A stretch of 64,000 nt of DNA from Pseudomonas lalucatii. Lineage in GTDB: Bacteria; Pseudomonadota; Gammaproteobacteria; Pseudomonadales; Pseudomonadaceae. The DNA lies in NCBI RefSeq assembly GCF_018398425.1, contig NZ_JADPMV010000002.1, positions 124,001 to 188,000 on the forward strand. The letters run 5' to 3'. Of the stretch, positions 47,325 through 57,482 are shown one piece after another. Both the position numbers and the translations under genes were made by a program. Below the pieces are notes generated by a model that was not told the DNA's origin, did not search any database, and saw only the letters and a list, made by a program, of their open reading frames with translations. The stretch's first letter is position 1, and every line of letters begins with the position of its first letter.

Positions 47325-47849
47325 CTACTGCAACACGAGGTTGGTGAACAACACTTGCTCGACGGCCAGCTTGCCCGTCTCCTTCTGCGCCAGCTCCTGC
47401 ACGCTGCTGGTAGCCTGCTGACGCAGCATCTCCATGCCCACCGGGGTGGTCAGGGCTTCGAAATCCTGACTGGAGAACAGCATCACCAGACGGTTGCGCA
47501 ACACCGGCATGTGCACCTTGAGCGCCTCCAGCGCCGCGCTGTCGCGCGCCATCAGGGCGACGCTGACCTGCATGTAGCGTGGCCGCCCCTTGTAGTCGAA
47601 ATTGACCACGAAAGCCGGCGCCAGCTCTTCATAGATCGCCGGCAGTTTGTCCGGCACGCCGGCCTCGGCCGGCGCCTGCGCGTCGACCTCGGTGCCGGCG
47701 GCATCCTTGCTGAGCAGGAACCAGGTCCCGCCCACCGACAGGCCCACCGCCAGCAGCAGCGCCACGGCGATCAGGATGATGAGTTTCAGCTTGCCCGCCG
47801 GCTTCGCCTCGGCCCCGGCCGAGTCTTGCGGCGCGTCTTTCTTAGCCAT
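47325..47849 (-). CDS. fliL: Flagellar basal body-associated protein FliL
   Basis: The 174-residue stator-supporting protein has one membrane helix (LIILIAVALLLAVGLSVGGTWFLL) and a periplasmic FliL domain (FVVNFDYKGRPRYMQVSVALMAR ... LRNRLVMLFSSQDFEALTTPVGMEMLRQQA). It opens the fliLMNOPQR-flhB operon, and a sigma-54 promoter lies about 50 bases upstream. Confidence 0.95.
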   Translation of the reverse strand: MAKKDAPQDSAGAEAKPAGKLKLIILIAVALLLAVGLSVGGTWFLLSKDAAGTEVDAQAPAEAGVPDKLPAIYEELAPAFVVNFDYKGRPRYMQVSVALMARDSAALEALKVHMPVLRNRLVMLFSSQDFEALTTPVGMEMLRQQATSSVQELAQKETGKLAVEQVLFTNLVLQ

Positions 47850-48170
47850 GCCAATAATCCGTCACTGAGCGGTGTTCTAGCCGCTGTTGAGAGGTTGGGA
47901 GCAAGTGTTATGCCAGCTCGTCGACAGGCCGTCCTGTCGCGTCGGCCGCGGCTGGCGCAGACGACCGCAGCCCGGCAGGCCACTCGCGGAGTGAAGCCGG
48001 GCAGCGGATATATCAGCCCCCTGCGGCGTTGTCACGTCCAAACACTATCGCCCGGCCCCCTTGCGGGCGTCGGGCGGGGGGCAGTGTAGATCAGCGCGGC
48101 GACAGACTACAGGGCCGAGCCGGCCCTTATCGAGCCGTCAGGACACCAGCGCCATGCAGGACGCCATCGA
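47850..48170. other. Intergenic region between fliL and fliK
   Basis: The gap holds the fliL sigma-54 promoter at its fliL end and an AGGGCC/GGCCCT hairpin (48111-48127) near the fliK end. No gene of its own is visible; open frames here have no ribosome site or family features. Confidence 0.55.
47901..47915 (-). promoter_or_regulatory. Sigma-54 promoter of the fliL operon
   Basis: On the minus strand TGGCATAACACTTGC is a GG-N10-GC element with TGGCA at -24 and TTGC at -12, ending about 52 bases before the fliL ATG. Confidence 0.8.
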
Positions 48171-49433
48171 TTAAGCGTAATAGTCGACCAGGCCACGAAC
48201 GCCGTCCGAAGCCCTGACAGGCTGCTCGACCACGCTGGCGGCGAACTCCTCGTCGGCACCGCCGGGGGCCGCCTCACGACCGCCGCCAGCGCCCCTGCCG
48301 TCGCCCTCCTGCCCCTGCCAGCCGCGGCTCAACGACTGATCGGAGACATTGACGTCGAGCAGGTTCATGCCCTGCTGGGAGAACAATTCACGCAGGCGGT
48401 GCATCTGCCCTTCCAGGGCCTCGCGCACGCCGGCATTGGGGCTGGCGAAGGTGACCTGGGTCTGCTCCTGACTCATGTTGATGCGCACCTCCAGGCGGCC
48501 CAGTTCGGCGGGATCGAGCTGAATCTCGGCGGACTTGAGGTTCTGGCTGGACAACCACATGACCCGATCGACCACCGCCTCGCTCCACCCCCCCTGCTGC
48601 AGCGCCACCGGCTGGCCCGGCACCAGGGCGGCCCGCGGCGCCTGCGCGGCCTGCTGGCCGATGGCCTGGCTCAGCGCGCTGAGCTTGCCGACGAAGTTTT
48701 CCGGACGGTTGTCGGCGGAGCCTTCCTTGAGGCTTTCCAGGGCCTCGGCGCTCAATTCGAGCAGGGGCGTCTCGGCCAGCGTCGTGCCCTCCTCCAGCGA
48801 GCGCTGGGCGCCCATGGCGGCCATCGCACTGGCGAAGCCCTGCCCGCTGTTAAGCGACGTCAGTGCGGTGGCGCCCGCAACACCCTGCCCAGCCGCTGCA
48901 GCCTGGGCTTTGGCACCCAGGTCCAGGGCCATCTGCACCGCCGGCACCTGGTTCAACGCCTCCAGCTCGGGGTCGAGACTCGCCTCGGTCAGGCTCGCCG
49001 GTCCCGAGCCACGCAGAACGGCGGTGGGTAGCGCAATCGACTCGCCGCCCTCCAGGTCCGGAGCGGCAGTTTCCACCGACGTCGACTGTGGCCCGCTCAG
49101 GCCCATCAGCAGCAACGGATCGAGGGCGGCATCCTGCGGCGCTGGATCGCTCGGCAAAGGTTTGCCGCTTTCGGCAAGTGGCGGCTGTTCGGCGTTGCCG
49201 GCGGCTTGCGCATCCTGCGTCTCACCCGCTTCGGACTCGCTCGCGCGAGCGGGCTTACCGGTGGCATCGCTGCGCCCGGGGGCATTGGCCTGGCGCTCCT
49301 TGGCATATACCTGGGAGAAGCTGGAGGGCTCATTCTTGCTGGATTCGGCCGGCTTCACCGGGGCTTTCGCCGCGGAGGCTTTCGGTCTCGCTTCGGCGGC
49401 CGGCTTGAGAAGTACATCGGAGGCAACGGACAC
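48171..49433 (-). CDS. fliK: Flagellar hook-length control protein FliK
   Basis: The 420-residue protein has a low-complexity, Ala/Pro-rich N-terminal region and a C-terminal Flg_hook domain (about residues 300-385: LSSQNLKSAEIQLDPAELGRLEVRINMSQEQTQVTFASPNAGVREALEGQMHRLRELF). It measures hook length and signals to FlhB. No ATG fits; the GTG at 49433 has GGAGA six bases before it. Confidence 0.93.
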   Translation of the reverse strand: MSVASDVLLKPAAEARPKASAAKAPVKPAESSKNEPSSFSQVYAKERQANAPGRSDATGKPARASESEAGETQDAQAAGNAEQPPLAESGKPLPSDPAPQDAALDPLLLMGLSGPQSTSVETAAPDLEGGESIALPTAVLRGSGPASLTEASLDPELEALNQVPAVQMALDLGAKAQAAAAGQGVAGATALTSLNSGQGFASAMAAMGAQRSLEEGTTLAETPLLELSAEALESLKEGSADNRPENFVGKLSALSQAIGQQAAQAPRAALVPGQPVALQQGGWSEAVVDRVMWLSSQNLKSAEIQLDPAELGRLEVRINMSQEQTQVTFASPNAGVREALEGQMHRLRELFSQQGMNLLDVNVSDQSLSRGWQGQEGDGRGAGGGREAAPGGADEEFAASVVEQPVRASDGVRGLVDYYA

Positions 49434-49470
49434 GGGCACTCTCCGTCTGGATGGGTCGTGACGGGGTAAC

Positions 49471-49486
49471 TGCAAAGGCTGGGCCA
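49471..49486 (-). promoter_or_regulatory. Sigma-54 promoter of fliK
   Basis: On the minus strand TGGCCCAGCCTTTGCA fits the consensus TGGCACG-N4-TTGCA almost completely, with GG-N10-GC spacing, about 38 bases before the fliK GTG. Confidence 0.82.
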
Positions 49487-49523
49487 ACTCTATGGGCCGG
49501 GCTCGCCACGTCGCCCGGTGACG

Positions 49524-49877
49524 CTAGAAGCGGAAACGCTGGCGCTCGGCCCGGAACAGGATGCGAACGATGGCGAACTCACGCTCGATCTGTTCGATCA
49601 GCTCGGCCGCATCCTGCAACTGCTCGCGCCGTGCCGCCTCCTCCAGCCGCCAGCACAGCTCGGCGAGCAGCGGCGCGCCCATGTTGCTGCAACTGCCCTT
49701 GAAACTGTGCGCAGCCAAACGCAGGGCTTGCGCATCGGCCGCCCGCTCGGCCGCGTGCAGCAGGCGCAGGCGTTCTTCGGAATCGGTCAGGAACGTATCC
49801 AGCAGCACCGGATACTCCGCCGCCATGACATCCTGCAGCACCCCCTGTACCGCGCTGTCGAGATGGGTATCGGACAT
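49524..49877 (-). CDS. hptB: Histidine phosphotransfer protein HptB
   Basis: The 117-residue protein is a single Hpt domain with phospho-His in LRLAAHSFKGSCSNMGAPLLAELC (near residue 57). In P. aeruginosa, HptB receives phosphate from several hybrid kinases and passes it to HsbR. The start at 49877 has GGGAGT upstream; the frame to 49919 includes non-homologous residues. It ends the hsbA-hsbR-hptB group. Confidence 0.88.
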   Translation of the reverse strand: MSDTHLDSAVQGVLQDVMAAEYPVLLDTFLTDSEERLRLLHAAERAADAQALRLAAHSFKGSCSNMGAPLLAELCWRLEEAARREQLQDAAELIEQIEREFAIVRILFRAERQRFRF

Positions 49878-49908
49878 CCCGGTCACTCCCTGAACAAAAC
49901 GAACGCGA

Positions 49909-51606
49909 TTATGCCTCAAGCCGCCAGGCGAACTCCACGCACACGCCGCGGCCGTCGTCCGGCCAGGTGCAGCGCTCGCTCAACTGGCGGACCAGGGCCA
50001 GGCCGCGCCCGCAGAGGCTGTCCAGGGCCATCTGCCGGTCCAGGACGGCCTGCCCGTCGAAGCCGGGACCGCTGTCCTCGACCCTCACGACCAGCCGCCC
50101 GCCGGCCGCCTCGGGAAACAGGTTCAGGTGAAAGCGCACGTAACCGCCGGCGAGATCGGCCAGGCGCGCGCTGCGCTGCCGATAATATTCGGCGAAGCCC
50201 TCGGCATCGCGCTTCAAGGCCGAGTCCAAGCCCAGCACGCCATGCTCCAGGGCGTTCGAGTAGAGCTCGGCGAGCACGCTGTAGAGCGCCCCGCCCTGGG
50301 GACGCAGGCCCTGGACCTCCAGCAGCAACTGCAGGAGGAAGGGCAACGGATTGAAGCGCCGCAGGGTTTCGCCGCGGAACTCGAAGCTCGCCGACCAGTC
50401 CAGCGGGTTGTTCTGCCCGCTGCCGGAGAACGCCAGGGGCGGACGGCTCTGGGCGCTGGCCTCGACCAGGCTGACCTCGACCAGACTGACGTCGTCCTCC
50501 TGCTCACCGCGAAAGCGCGCCAGCGCCTGCTGAATATTCGCGAAGATATGCTGCGGCTCAGGGCTCTCTTCGAACACGCCGCGCAGGCGCTCCTCGCCGA
50601 ACAGCTGGCCATCGGCGCCGCGCGCCTCCAGCACGCCATCGGAGAGCAGGAAGATCCGGTCGCCCAGCTCCAGGGGATAGACCTCGAAGGCATCGTCGAA
50701 CGCTGGCGTGTCGAGTATCCCCAGCGGCAAGTGCCGGGACATCAGCGGAATGCGCTCGCCACCGACGCCACGCTGCAGATAGCCGTCCGGCAAGCCGCCA
50801 CTCCACACCTCGACCTCGCGGCGCTGCGCGCTCAGGCTGAGCATGGTGGCGCAGCAGAACATGCCCACCGGCAGGATGCGTTTGAGCTTGGCGTTCATCT
50901 CTCGCAGGATTTCGGCCAGGGAGTAGCCCTTGGCGGTCATGCCATAGAACACCTCGGCCACCGGCATGGCGCCGATCGCCGCCGGCAGGCCGTGGCCGGT
51001 GAAGTCGCCGAGCAACACATGCATGCCACCGGAGGGCTTGTAGGCCGCCAGCAGCAGGTCGCCGTTGAACAGTGCGAAGGGCGACTGCAGATAGCGGATA
51101 TTCGGTGCATCGAGGCAGCCGGAATGGGCCACCTTGTCGAACACCGCCTTGGCCACGCGCTGCTCGTTGAGCAGGTAGTCGTTGTGCTTGGCGATCAGGT
51201 CGCGCTGCTGTAACACCGTATCCTGCAGGCGGCGCAGGCGATCCATCGCCTTGATCTTGGCTTCGAGGATCACCCGGTTGTAGGGCTTGGCGAGGAAGTC
51301 GTCGCCGCCGGCGTCCAGGCAGCGCACCAGGGCTTCGCCCTCGGTCAGGGACGTCAGGAAGATGATCGGCACCAGCGCCTCGCCGGCCAGCTGCTTGATC
51401 CGCCGCGCCGCCTCGAAGCCGTCCATCACCGGCATCAGCGCATCCATCAACACCAGCTGCGGATGCTCGCGCTGGAACAACTCGACCGCCTCCAGGCCGT
51501 TGCTCGCGGTCAAGGCACGGTGGCCCTGGCGGCTGACGATGGCCGACAGCAACAGGCGATCGGCCGCGCTGTCCTCGGCGATCAGGATGGTCAGATATTC
51601 AGCCAT
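49909..51606 (-). CDS. hsbR: Response regulator with PP2C-type phosphatase and anti-sigma-like kinase domain, HsbR
   Basis: The 565-residue protein has a receiver domain with the phospho-Asp near residue 55 (LVLMDALMPVMDG), a SpoIIE/PP2C phosphatase domain (VLLGDFTGHGLPAAIGAMPV and DRIFLLSDGVLEA) and a C-terminal HATPase_c2 domain (AELYSNALEHGVLGLD, VRVEDSGPGFD). This three-part layout is that of HsbR, which both phosphorylates and dephosphorylates HsbA. The ATG at 51606 follows a GTG at 51612. Confidence 0.88.
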   Translation of the reverse strand: MAEYLTILIAEDSAADRLLLSAIVSRQGHRALTASNGLEAVELFQREHPQLVLMDALMPVMDGFEAARRIKQLAGEALVPIIFLTSLTEGEALVRCLDAGGDDFLAKPYNRVILEAKIKAMDRLRRLQDTVLQQRDLIAKHNDYLLNEQRVAKAVFDKVAHSGCLDAPNIRYLQSPFALFNGDLLLAAYKPSGGMHVLLGDFTGHGLPAAIGAMPVAEVFYGMTAKGYSLAEILREMNAKLKRILPVGMFCCATMLSLSAQRREVEVWSGGLPDGYLQRGVGGERIPLMSRHLPLGILDTPAFDDAFEVYPLELGDRIFLLSDGVLEARGADGQLFGEERLRGVFEESPEPQHIFANIQQALARFRGEQEDDVSLVEVSLVEASAQSRPPLAFSGSGQNNPLDWSASFEFRGETLRRFNPLPFLLQLLLEVQGLRPQGGALYSVLAELYSNALEHGVLGLDSALKRDAEGFAEYYRQRSARLADLAGGYVRFHLNLFPEAAGGRLVVRVEDSGPGFDGQAVLDRQMALDSLCGRGLALVRQLSERCTWPDDGRGVCVEFAWRLEA

Positions 51607-51623
51607 GGCCACTGATTCGCGCG

Positions 51624-51929
51624 TCAGGCGATCTGGAACAGCTGGCCGAAGTTGGAAATGGCGAGGATCTTGCGCACATCCGGATTGCAGTTGAGCAAGC
51701 GGATCTTGGCATGCTCGCCGCCGGCATGGTCGCGCAGCAACAGCAGCATGCCCAGCGCCGAGCTGTCGAGGTAGGTCGTGCCCTTGAGGTCGATGACGTA
51801 GCGCTCCGGATTGAGGTTGGTGCGCTCGTAGGCATCCCGAAACTCTTGGTGCGCACCGAAATCGAAACGTCCTTGAATCACAATGGTCAACTCTTGCCCA
51901 TCAGGCGAGGGCAGCGAGGTGATAGCCAT
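51624..51929 (-). CDS. hsbA: STAS-domain anti-anti-sigma factor HsbA
   Basis: The 101-residue STAS protein has the phosphorylatable Ser in TTYLDSSALGMLLLL (near residue 56). In P. aeruginosa, HsbA in one state binds FlgM and frees FliA, and in the other binds a diguanylate cyclase, linking swimming and surface life. AAGGAG precedes the ATG at 51929. It is the first gene of hsbA-hsbR-hptB and follows fliJ by 127 bases. Confidence 0.88.
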   Translation of the reverse strand: MAITSLPSPDGQELTIVIQGRFDFGAHQEFRDAYERTNLNPERYVIDLKGTTYLDSSALGMLLLLRDHAGGEHAKIRLLNCNPDVRKILAISNFGQLFQIA

Positions 51930-52056
51930 GAAATACTCCTTTATCCAGCGATACAGTCGATAACGCGTCCCGTCGAATATCCGCGTAGCGCCAACCTCTC
52001 CACACACTCCGCATGATCAAGATGTAGCACCCAGAACCGCCAGCGGCAACTGCCAA

Positions 52057-52506
52057 TCAGCCCGACGGGCGTCCGGACAGGCGCTGCGCCAGCTCATCGA
52101 GCAGCTTCTGCTCGCGCCTGTCTTCGATCTGGCGGGCCTCCTCGCGGTAGCGCTGCACCAGTTTACGCAGGCCTTCGAGGCGGGCGTAGCGCTGCTGCCA
52201 GGTATCGCGCAGCTTGTCCAGATTGGCGCGGTGCCAGGCCACACTCTGGCTCTGCTGGCCGATGGCGCTCTCCAGTTGCGCCAGAAAGCGCTGATAGTTC
52301 ATCAGCCACTGCCCGGAAACCCCTCGCTGACCTTCACTGATCCATTGCTGCTGGTAGTCGCCCCGGTAGCGCTCCAGTTCGCCCAGCTTGACCTCCGCCT
52401 GACGCAGCTGGCCCTGGGCGCGCCCCAGCAGCACGGCCGCCTCGCGCTCGGCGCGTTCGGCCATGGCGATCACCGGCGCCAGGCGCGCGGCACGACCGTT
52501 CGCCAC
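52057..52506 (-). CDS. fliJ: Flagellar export chaperone FliJ
   Basis: The 149-residue protein is almost wholly coiled coil, as expected for the FliJ stalk that links the FliI hexamer to FlhA. The N-terminus ANGRAARLAPVIAMAERAEREAA is family-like. The start is a GTG at 52506 that follows the fliI stop directly. Confidence 0.92.
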   Translation of the reverse strand: MANGRAARLAPVIAMAERAEREAAVLLGRAQGQLRQAEVKLGELERYRGDYQQQWISEGQRGVSGQWLMNYQRFLAQLESAIGQQSQSVAWHRANLDKLRDTWQQRYARLEGLRKLVQRYREEARQIEDRREQKLLDELAQRLSGRPSG

Positions 52507-53868
52507 TTAGCCTCCGGGCGCGGCGGGGTTGAAGGTCGCCGCCAGCTGGGCGCTGCTGCGCTCGAGATTCTCGCTCTCACCCAGGCTCTGGCGCAGGTAG
52601 CCGACCATCGCCGGCTGACGGGCGATGGCCAGGTCGGTGTCGGCGTCGCCCCCCGGCACATAGGCGCCGACGCTGATCAGGTCGCGGCTCTGCTGGTAGC
52701 GCGACCACAGCTGCTTGAAACGCTGCGCCTGGCGCAGGTGCTCGGGTGCCACCACCTGGGGCATCACCCGGCTGATCGAGGCCTCGATGTCGATGGCCGG
52801 GTAATGCCCCTCCTCGGCCAGACGGCGCGACAGCACGATATGGCCGTCGAGCACGCCGCGCGCGGCGTCGGCGATCGGGTCCTGCTGGTCGTCACCCTCG
52901 GACAGCACCGTGTAGAAGGCGGTGATCGAACCGCCGCCGGCCTCGGCATTGCCGGCGCGCTCGACCAGCTTGGGCAGCTTGGCGAACACCGACGGCGGAT
53001 AGCCCTTGGTCGCCGGGGGCTCGCCGATGGCCAGGGCGATCTCGCGCTGAGCCTGGGCGTAGCGGGTCAGCGAGTCCATCAGCAACAGGACGTTCTTGCC
53101 CTTGTCGCGAAAGTACTCGGCGATGCGCGTGCAGTACTGCGCCGCCCGCAGGCGCATCAGGGGGGCATCGTCGGCCGGCGAGGCGACCACCACCGAACGC
53201 TTGATCCCCTCTTCGCCGAGGATCTCGTCGATGAATTCCTTGACCTCGCGGCCACGCTCGCCGATCAGCCCGACCACTATGATCTCGGCCTCGGTGAAGC
53301 GCGTCATCATGCCGAGCAGCACGCTCTTGCCCACGCCGGTGCCGGCGAACAGGCCCAGGCGCTGGCCGCGGCCGACGGTGAGCAGGCCATTGATGCTGCG
53401 GATACCGACATCCAGCGGCTGGCCGATGGGATGGCGCTTGAGCGGGTTGATGGTCGGCCCGTCCATGGGCACCCAGTCCTCGGCCTTCATTCCGCCCTTG
53501 CCGTCCAGGGCACGACCGGTGCCGTCGAGCACCCGCCCGAGCATCGAGCGGCCCATCGGCAGGCGTCCGGTGTCCGGCAGCGGCACCACCCGGGCGCCCG
53601 GCGCGATGCCGGCCAGGCCACCGACCGGCATCAGGTAGATCTTGCCGTTGGAAAAGCCCATCACCTCGGCCTCGACCTGCACCGGGTGGTAGCTGTCATC
53701 GTTGATCACCAGGCAACGGCTGCCCAGCGCCGCCCGCAGGCCCTCGGCCTCCAGGGTCAGGCCGACCATGCGCAGCAGGCGTCCTTCGACGACCGGCTGG
53801 ACCGGCAGCTGCACCGCCTCGCGGTAGCCGGCCAGGCGCTTGGCGAAGCTGGTGCGCTCAAGGCGCAT
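52507..53868 (-). CDS. fliI: Flagellum-specific ATPase FliI
   Basis: The 453-residue export ATPase resembles F1-beta. Walker A is [15 protein letters not shown] near residue 165, the catalytic Glu/Arg region [13 protein letters not shown] follows, and Walker B is [18 protein letters not shown]. Its ATG at 53868 overlaps the end of fliH by 11 bases. Confidence 0.97.
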   Translation of the reverse strand: MRLERTSFAKRLAGYREAVQLPVQPVVEGRLLRMVGLTLEAEGLRAALGSRCLVINDDSYHPVQVEAEVMGFSNGKIYLMPVGGLAGIAPGARVVPLPDTGRLPMGRSMLGRVLDGTGRALDGKGGMKAEDWVPMDGPTINPLKRHPIGQPLDVGIRSINGLLTVGRGQRLGLFAGTGVGKSVLLGMMTRFTEAEIIVVGLIGERGREVKEFIDEILGEEGIKRSVVVASPADDAPLMRLRAAQYCTRIAEYFRDKGKNVLLLMDSLTRYAQAQREIALAIGEPPATKGYPPSVFAKLPKLVERAGNAEAGGGSITAFYTVLSEGDDQQDPIADAARGVLDGHIVLSRRLAEEGHYPAIDIEASISRVMPQVVAPEHLRQAQRFKQLWSRYQQSRDLISVGAYVPGGDADTDLAIARQPAMVGYLRQSLGESENLERSSAQLAATFNPAAPGG

Positions 53869-54658
53869 CGGTCGGCTCCGGCACGGCGTCCAGGTCGATC
53901 TGCAGGTCGGCCGCCAGCGGGTTGGTGACCTGCTCGCGCTGCTGCTCGAACAGCTGCTTGAGCGCCTGTTCCAGACGCGTCTCGATGCTCGCATCGATGC
54001 GGCTGTGCTCGCACTCGACCCGGCAGCCGCCGGGCAGCATGGCGTCGTCCTCGAGGATCCGCCAGTCCTCCTCGTGACGCTCGCGCAGGGCCTTGATCGC
54101 CTCGAAATCCTGCGGATTGAGGTGGATGCGCACATTGCCCGCGCCCATCGGCAACAGCTTCAAGGCCTCGCGCAGGACCTGGCGAATCTGGCTGGAGTCG
54201 CAGGTCAGCTCGCGCTGGATCACCTGGCGGGCCATGTGGCTGAGCAGATTGACCAGCGCCACTTCCAGTTGCTGGTCCTGTTCGGCGATCGGCTCGAACA
54301 ACTGCTGCATCAACTGTTCGAGGCTGGCCAGGCGGGCGGCCAGGGCGGCATCGGCCTCCTGCTTGGCCTTCAGCTGGCCGGCATGGAAACCGTCCTTCTC
54401 CCCGGTGGCGAAACCCTCGTTGTAGGCTTCCTGGCGGATCGCCTCCAGCTCATCGAGCGTCAAGGGCTTGACGTCTTCCAGGGCGACGTCCTCGACCTCG
54501 CCCTGGCTGGCCGCGGCCGCCTCATCGGCGTCGGCCTGCTCCTCGACGAGCTGCGCGCTCGCCTCCTCGCCGCCATCGAAGCTGGGCAACGCCCAGCGGT
54601 CGAAGACGCCGAGGTCCTTGGCGCGAATCAGCTCGCTGGCCGCTTCCTTGGACGCCAT
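53858..54658 (-). CDS. fliH: Flagellar assembly protein FliH
   Basis: The 266-residue stator-like regulator of FliI has an acidic N-terminal half, a helical middle with repeated Gxxx-type spacing ([44 protein letters not shown]) and a V-ATPase E-subunit-like C-terminus ([26 protein letters not shown]). It overlaps fliI and lies four bases from fliG. Confidence 0.94.
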   Translation of the reverse strand: MASKEAASELIRAKDLGVFDRWALPSFDGGEEASAQLVEEQADADEAAAASQGEVEDVALEDVKPLTLDELEAIRQEAYNEGFATGEKDGFHAGQLKAKQEADAALAARLASLEQLMQQLFEPIAEQDQQLEVALVNLLSHMARQVIQRELTCDSSQIRQVLREALKLLPMGAGNVRIHLNPQDFEAIKALRERHEEDWRILEDDAMLPGGCRVECEHSRIDASIETRLEQALKQLFEQQREQVTNPLAADLQIDLDAVPEPTDAP

Positions 54659-54661
54659 GGT

Positions 54662-55678
54662 TTAGACCATCTCCTCGCCGCCCTTGCCGCCCAGCACTAT
54701 CTCGCCGGCCTCGGCCATGCGCCGGGCGATGGTGAGGATCTCCTTCTGCGCCGCCTCGACGTCGCTGACCCGCACCGGCCCCTTGGCCTCCAGGTCGTCG
54801 CGCAACAGTTCCGCGGCGCGCTTGGACATGTTCTTGAAGACCTTTTCCTTGATCGCCTCGTCGGCGCCCTTGAGCGCCAGCACCAGCACGTCGGAGGACA
54901 CCTCCCGCAGCAGCGCCTGGATGCCGCGGTCGTCGACGTCGGCGAGGTTGTCGAAGACGAACATCAGGTCCTCGATCTGCGACGACAGGTCTTCGTCGAC
55001 CTCGCGGATCGAGTCCATCAGCTGACCTTCGACCGAGCTGTCGAGGAAGTTCATGATGTCGGCCGCGCGCTTGATCCCGCCCAGGCTGGCGCGGGTGGTA
55101 TTGGCGCTGCCGGAGAACTGCTTCTCGAGGATCAGGTTGAGTTCCTTGAGCGCCGCCGGCTGCACGGTATTGAGCGAGGACACGCGCAGGACGATGTCCA
55201 GGCGCACCTTGTGATCGAAGTGGCTGAGCACCTCGCCGGCCTGGTCCGGGTCGAGGTAGGCCACCACGATGGCCTGGATCTGCGGGTGCTCGTAGCGGAT
55301 CACGTCGGCCACCGCCCGCGGCTCCATCCACTTCAGGCTGTCCAGGCCGCTGGTGCTGCCGCCCAGGAGGATGCGGTCGATCAGGTTGCCGGCCTTGTCC
55401 TCGCCGAGGGCCTGGGTCAGCATCTTGCGGATATAGCCGTCGGCGCCCACGCCCAGGCTGGTCTGGTCGCCGACTATGTCGACGAACTCGCCCATCACCT
55501 GCTCGACCTGGTCGCGGTGCACATTGCGCATGCCGGCCATGGCCACGCCGACCTTCTGCACTTCCTTGGGCCCGAGGTGCCGCAGCACCTGGGCGGCGTC
55601 GGTCTCGCCCAGCGAGAGCAGGAGGATCGCGGCCTTGTCGACCTTGTTCAGCTTGGCGGCGGTACGATTTTCACTCAT
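54662..55678 (-). CDS. fliG: Flagellar motor switch protein FliG
   Basis: The 338-residue rotor protein has the FliF-binding N-terminal domain (KLNKVDKAAILLLSLGETDAAQVLRHLGPKEVQKVG), the EHPQ motif (IRYEHPQIQAIVVAYLD) that contacts FliM, and the C-terminal domain with charged residues that meet the stator (SSDVLVLALKGADEAIKEKVFKNMSKRAAELLRDDLEAKGPVRVSDVE). Its ATG overlaps the fliF end by eight bases. Confidence 0.97.
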   Translation of the reverse strand: MSENRTAAKLNKVDKAAILLLSLGETDAAQVLRHLGPKEVQKVGVAMAGMRNVHRDQVEQVMGEFVDIVGDQTSLGVGADGYIRKMLTQALGEDKAGNLIDRILLGGSTSGLDSLKWMEPRAVADVIRYEHPQIQAIVVAYLDPDQAGEVLSHFDHKVRLDIVLRVSSLNTVQPAALKELNLILEKQFSGSANTTRASLGGIKRAADIMNFLDSSVEGQLMDSIREVDEDLSSQIEDLMFVFDNLADVDDRGIQALLREVSSDVLVLALKGADEAIKEKVFKNMSKRAAELLRDDLEAKGPVRVSDVEAAQKEILTIARRMAEAGEIVLGGKGGEEMV

Positions 55679-57467
55679 CGGCGTTGATCCATTCCTTCAC
55701 GACCTGGGCGACACGGCCGGGGTCTTCGGCAACCAGGCTCTTGATCGCGTTCAGCTGCGCATCATACCCCTCGGTCGGGCTGGGCAGGAGGATGCTTTGC
55801 GGGCCGCCGAGACTGACCCGATCGGCGGACAGCTCGCCATCCAGGCCGCCCATCTCGCCGAGCTCCACATCGCCGTTGCCGTTGCGCCCCGAGCCGCTCC
55901 CAGCGCCGGACTTGCCGGCACTGGTGATGTTGTTGAGCACGGGGCGCAGCACGCCGAACACCAGGACCAGGATGAACAGCACGCCGAGCACCTGCTTGAC
56001 GATGTCCCAGAACCACGGCTGGGTGTAGAAGGCCGCCTCGACGATCTCCTCGCCCTGCTCGGCGGTGAACGGCGTGTTGATCACGCTGACGCTGTCGCCG
56101 CGGCTGGCGTCGAAGCCGACCGAGTCCTGCACCAGGCGGGTGAAGCGCGCCAGGTCCTCGCTGCTCCAGGGCACCCGGCTGGCCTCGCCGGTGGCCGGGT
56201 CGAGCTTGAGCTGGTCGTCCACCACCACCGCCACCGACAGGCGCCGCAGGCGGCCCTGCTGCTGCTTGGTATAGCTGATCGAGCGGTCCAGCTCGAAGTT
56301 GCGCGTGGCCTGCTCACGCTTGTCCGCCGGAAATGGTGCCAGCATCGGCTGGCCGGTCACCGGGTCCATGACCTGCTGGCCATTGGCGTCCAGCAGCGGT
56401 TGACCGGGGGCGATCGCCCCCGGCGCGGCGGCTGCGGTGGCCTTTTCCGGGGCATTGGCGGCCCCGGGGGGCTGATTGCTCAGGGCGCCGGGCACCCCTT
56501 GCGGGCCCAGGGCGCTGCTGCGCTGCTCGTTGACCTGCTGCTCGCTGCGCAGGGCCGGCTGATCCGGGTTGAACATCTCCGAGGTGGACTCCACCGCACT
56601 GAAGTCGACGTCCGCCGAGACCTCGGCCTTGTAGCGGCCGCTGCCCAGCACCGGCTGCAGGATGTTGTGCACGCGCTGGGTGAACAGGCTCTCCAGGCGC
56701 CGGCTGTAGTCGAACTGCTTGCCGGCCATGGTCAGCTCGGACAGCTCGCGCTGGTCGGAGAGCAGGTTGCCCTTCTGGTCGACCACGGTGACCTGGCCCT
56801 TGTCCAGTTCCGGCACGCTGGTGGCCACCAGATTGACGATGGCCATCACCTGGCTCGGCTCCAGGGCACGGCCCGGATACAGCTCGACCAACACCGAGGC
56901 GCTGGGTTTGCGTTCGTCGCGCACGAACACCGAGCTTTTCGGGATCGCCAGGTGCACGCGGGCGCCCTTGACGTTGTTGAGACTGGATACGGTGCGCGCC
57001 AGCTCGCCCTCCAGGCCGCGGCGGTAGCGGGTGGCCTCCATGAACTGGCTGGTGCCCAGGCCCTGCTCCTGGTCGAGAATCTCGAAGCCGACGCTCTTGT
57101 CGCTGGGTGCCACGCCGGCCGCGGCCAGGCGCATGCGTGCCCGCGCCAGGTCCTCGGCCTTGACCAGCAAGGCGCCGGAGTTGGGCTCGACGGTATAGGC
57201 GATGTCGGCGGCGGCCAGGGTGTCCACCACCTGGGAAGCGTCCATGCCGTTGAGGCTGCCGTACAGCGGACGGTAGTCGGGTTGCTGCGACCAGAGCACC
57301 ACGGCGAAGCCGATCGCCACGCTGGCCGCCAGGCCGACCAACAGGCCGATCTGCCGCAGCATGCTCATGTCCGACAGATTCTCCAGGAAGGTCAGGCCGA
57401 ACAGCGGCTTCTTCGGGTCATCGCCAGCGGTGGTAGCGGGTACGCTTGGGGCAAGGGCATCGGCCAT
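55671..57467 (-). CDS. fliF: Flagellar MS-ring protein FliF
   Basis: The 598-residue MS-ring protein has an N-terminal membrane span (IGLLVGLAASVAIGFAVVLW), ring-building domains (YRPLYGSLNGMDASQVVDTL onward), a Pro/Ala-rich loop and a second span (WFWDIVKQVLGVLFILVLVFGVLRPVL), with the FliG-binding C-terminus at the end (LVAEDPGRVAQVVKEWINADE). It is 15 bases downstream of fliE. Confidence 0.97.
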   Translation of the reverse strand: MADALAPSVPATTAGDDPKKPLFGLTFLENLSDMSMLRQIGLLVGLAASVAIGFAVVLWSQQPDYRPLYGSLNGMDASQVVDTLAAADIAYTVEPNSGALLVKAEDLARARMRLAAAGVAPSDKSVGFEILDQEQGLGTSQFMEATRYRRGLEGELARTVSSLNNVKGARVHLAIPKSSVFVRDERKPSASVLVELYPGRALEPSQVMAIVNLVATSVPELDKGQVTVVDQKGNLLSDQRELSELTMAGKQFDYSRRLESLFTQRVHNILQPVLGSGRYKAEVSADVDFSAVESTSEMFNPDQPALRSEQQVNEQRSSALGPQGVPGALSNQPPGAANAPEKATAAAAPGAIAPGQPLLDANGQQVMDPVTGQPMLAPFPADKREQATRNFELDRSISYTKQQQGRLRRLSVAVVVDDQLKLDPATGEASRVPWSSEDLARFTRLVQDSVGFDASRGDSVSVINTPFTAEQGEEIVEAAFYTQPWFWDIVKQVLGVLFILVLVFGVLRPVLNNITSAGKSGAGSGSGRNGNGDVELGEMGGLDGELSADRVSLGGPQSILLPSPTEGYDAQLNAIKSLVAEDPGRVAQVVKEWINADE

Positions 57468-57482
57468 GATCGCAACCTATCC

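Noticed and set aside
48111..48127. Terminator hairpin after fliK
   Set aside because: The AGGGCC/GGCCCT stem is short and has no T tract on the minus strand, so termination is not supported.
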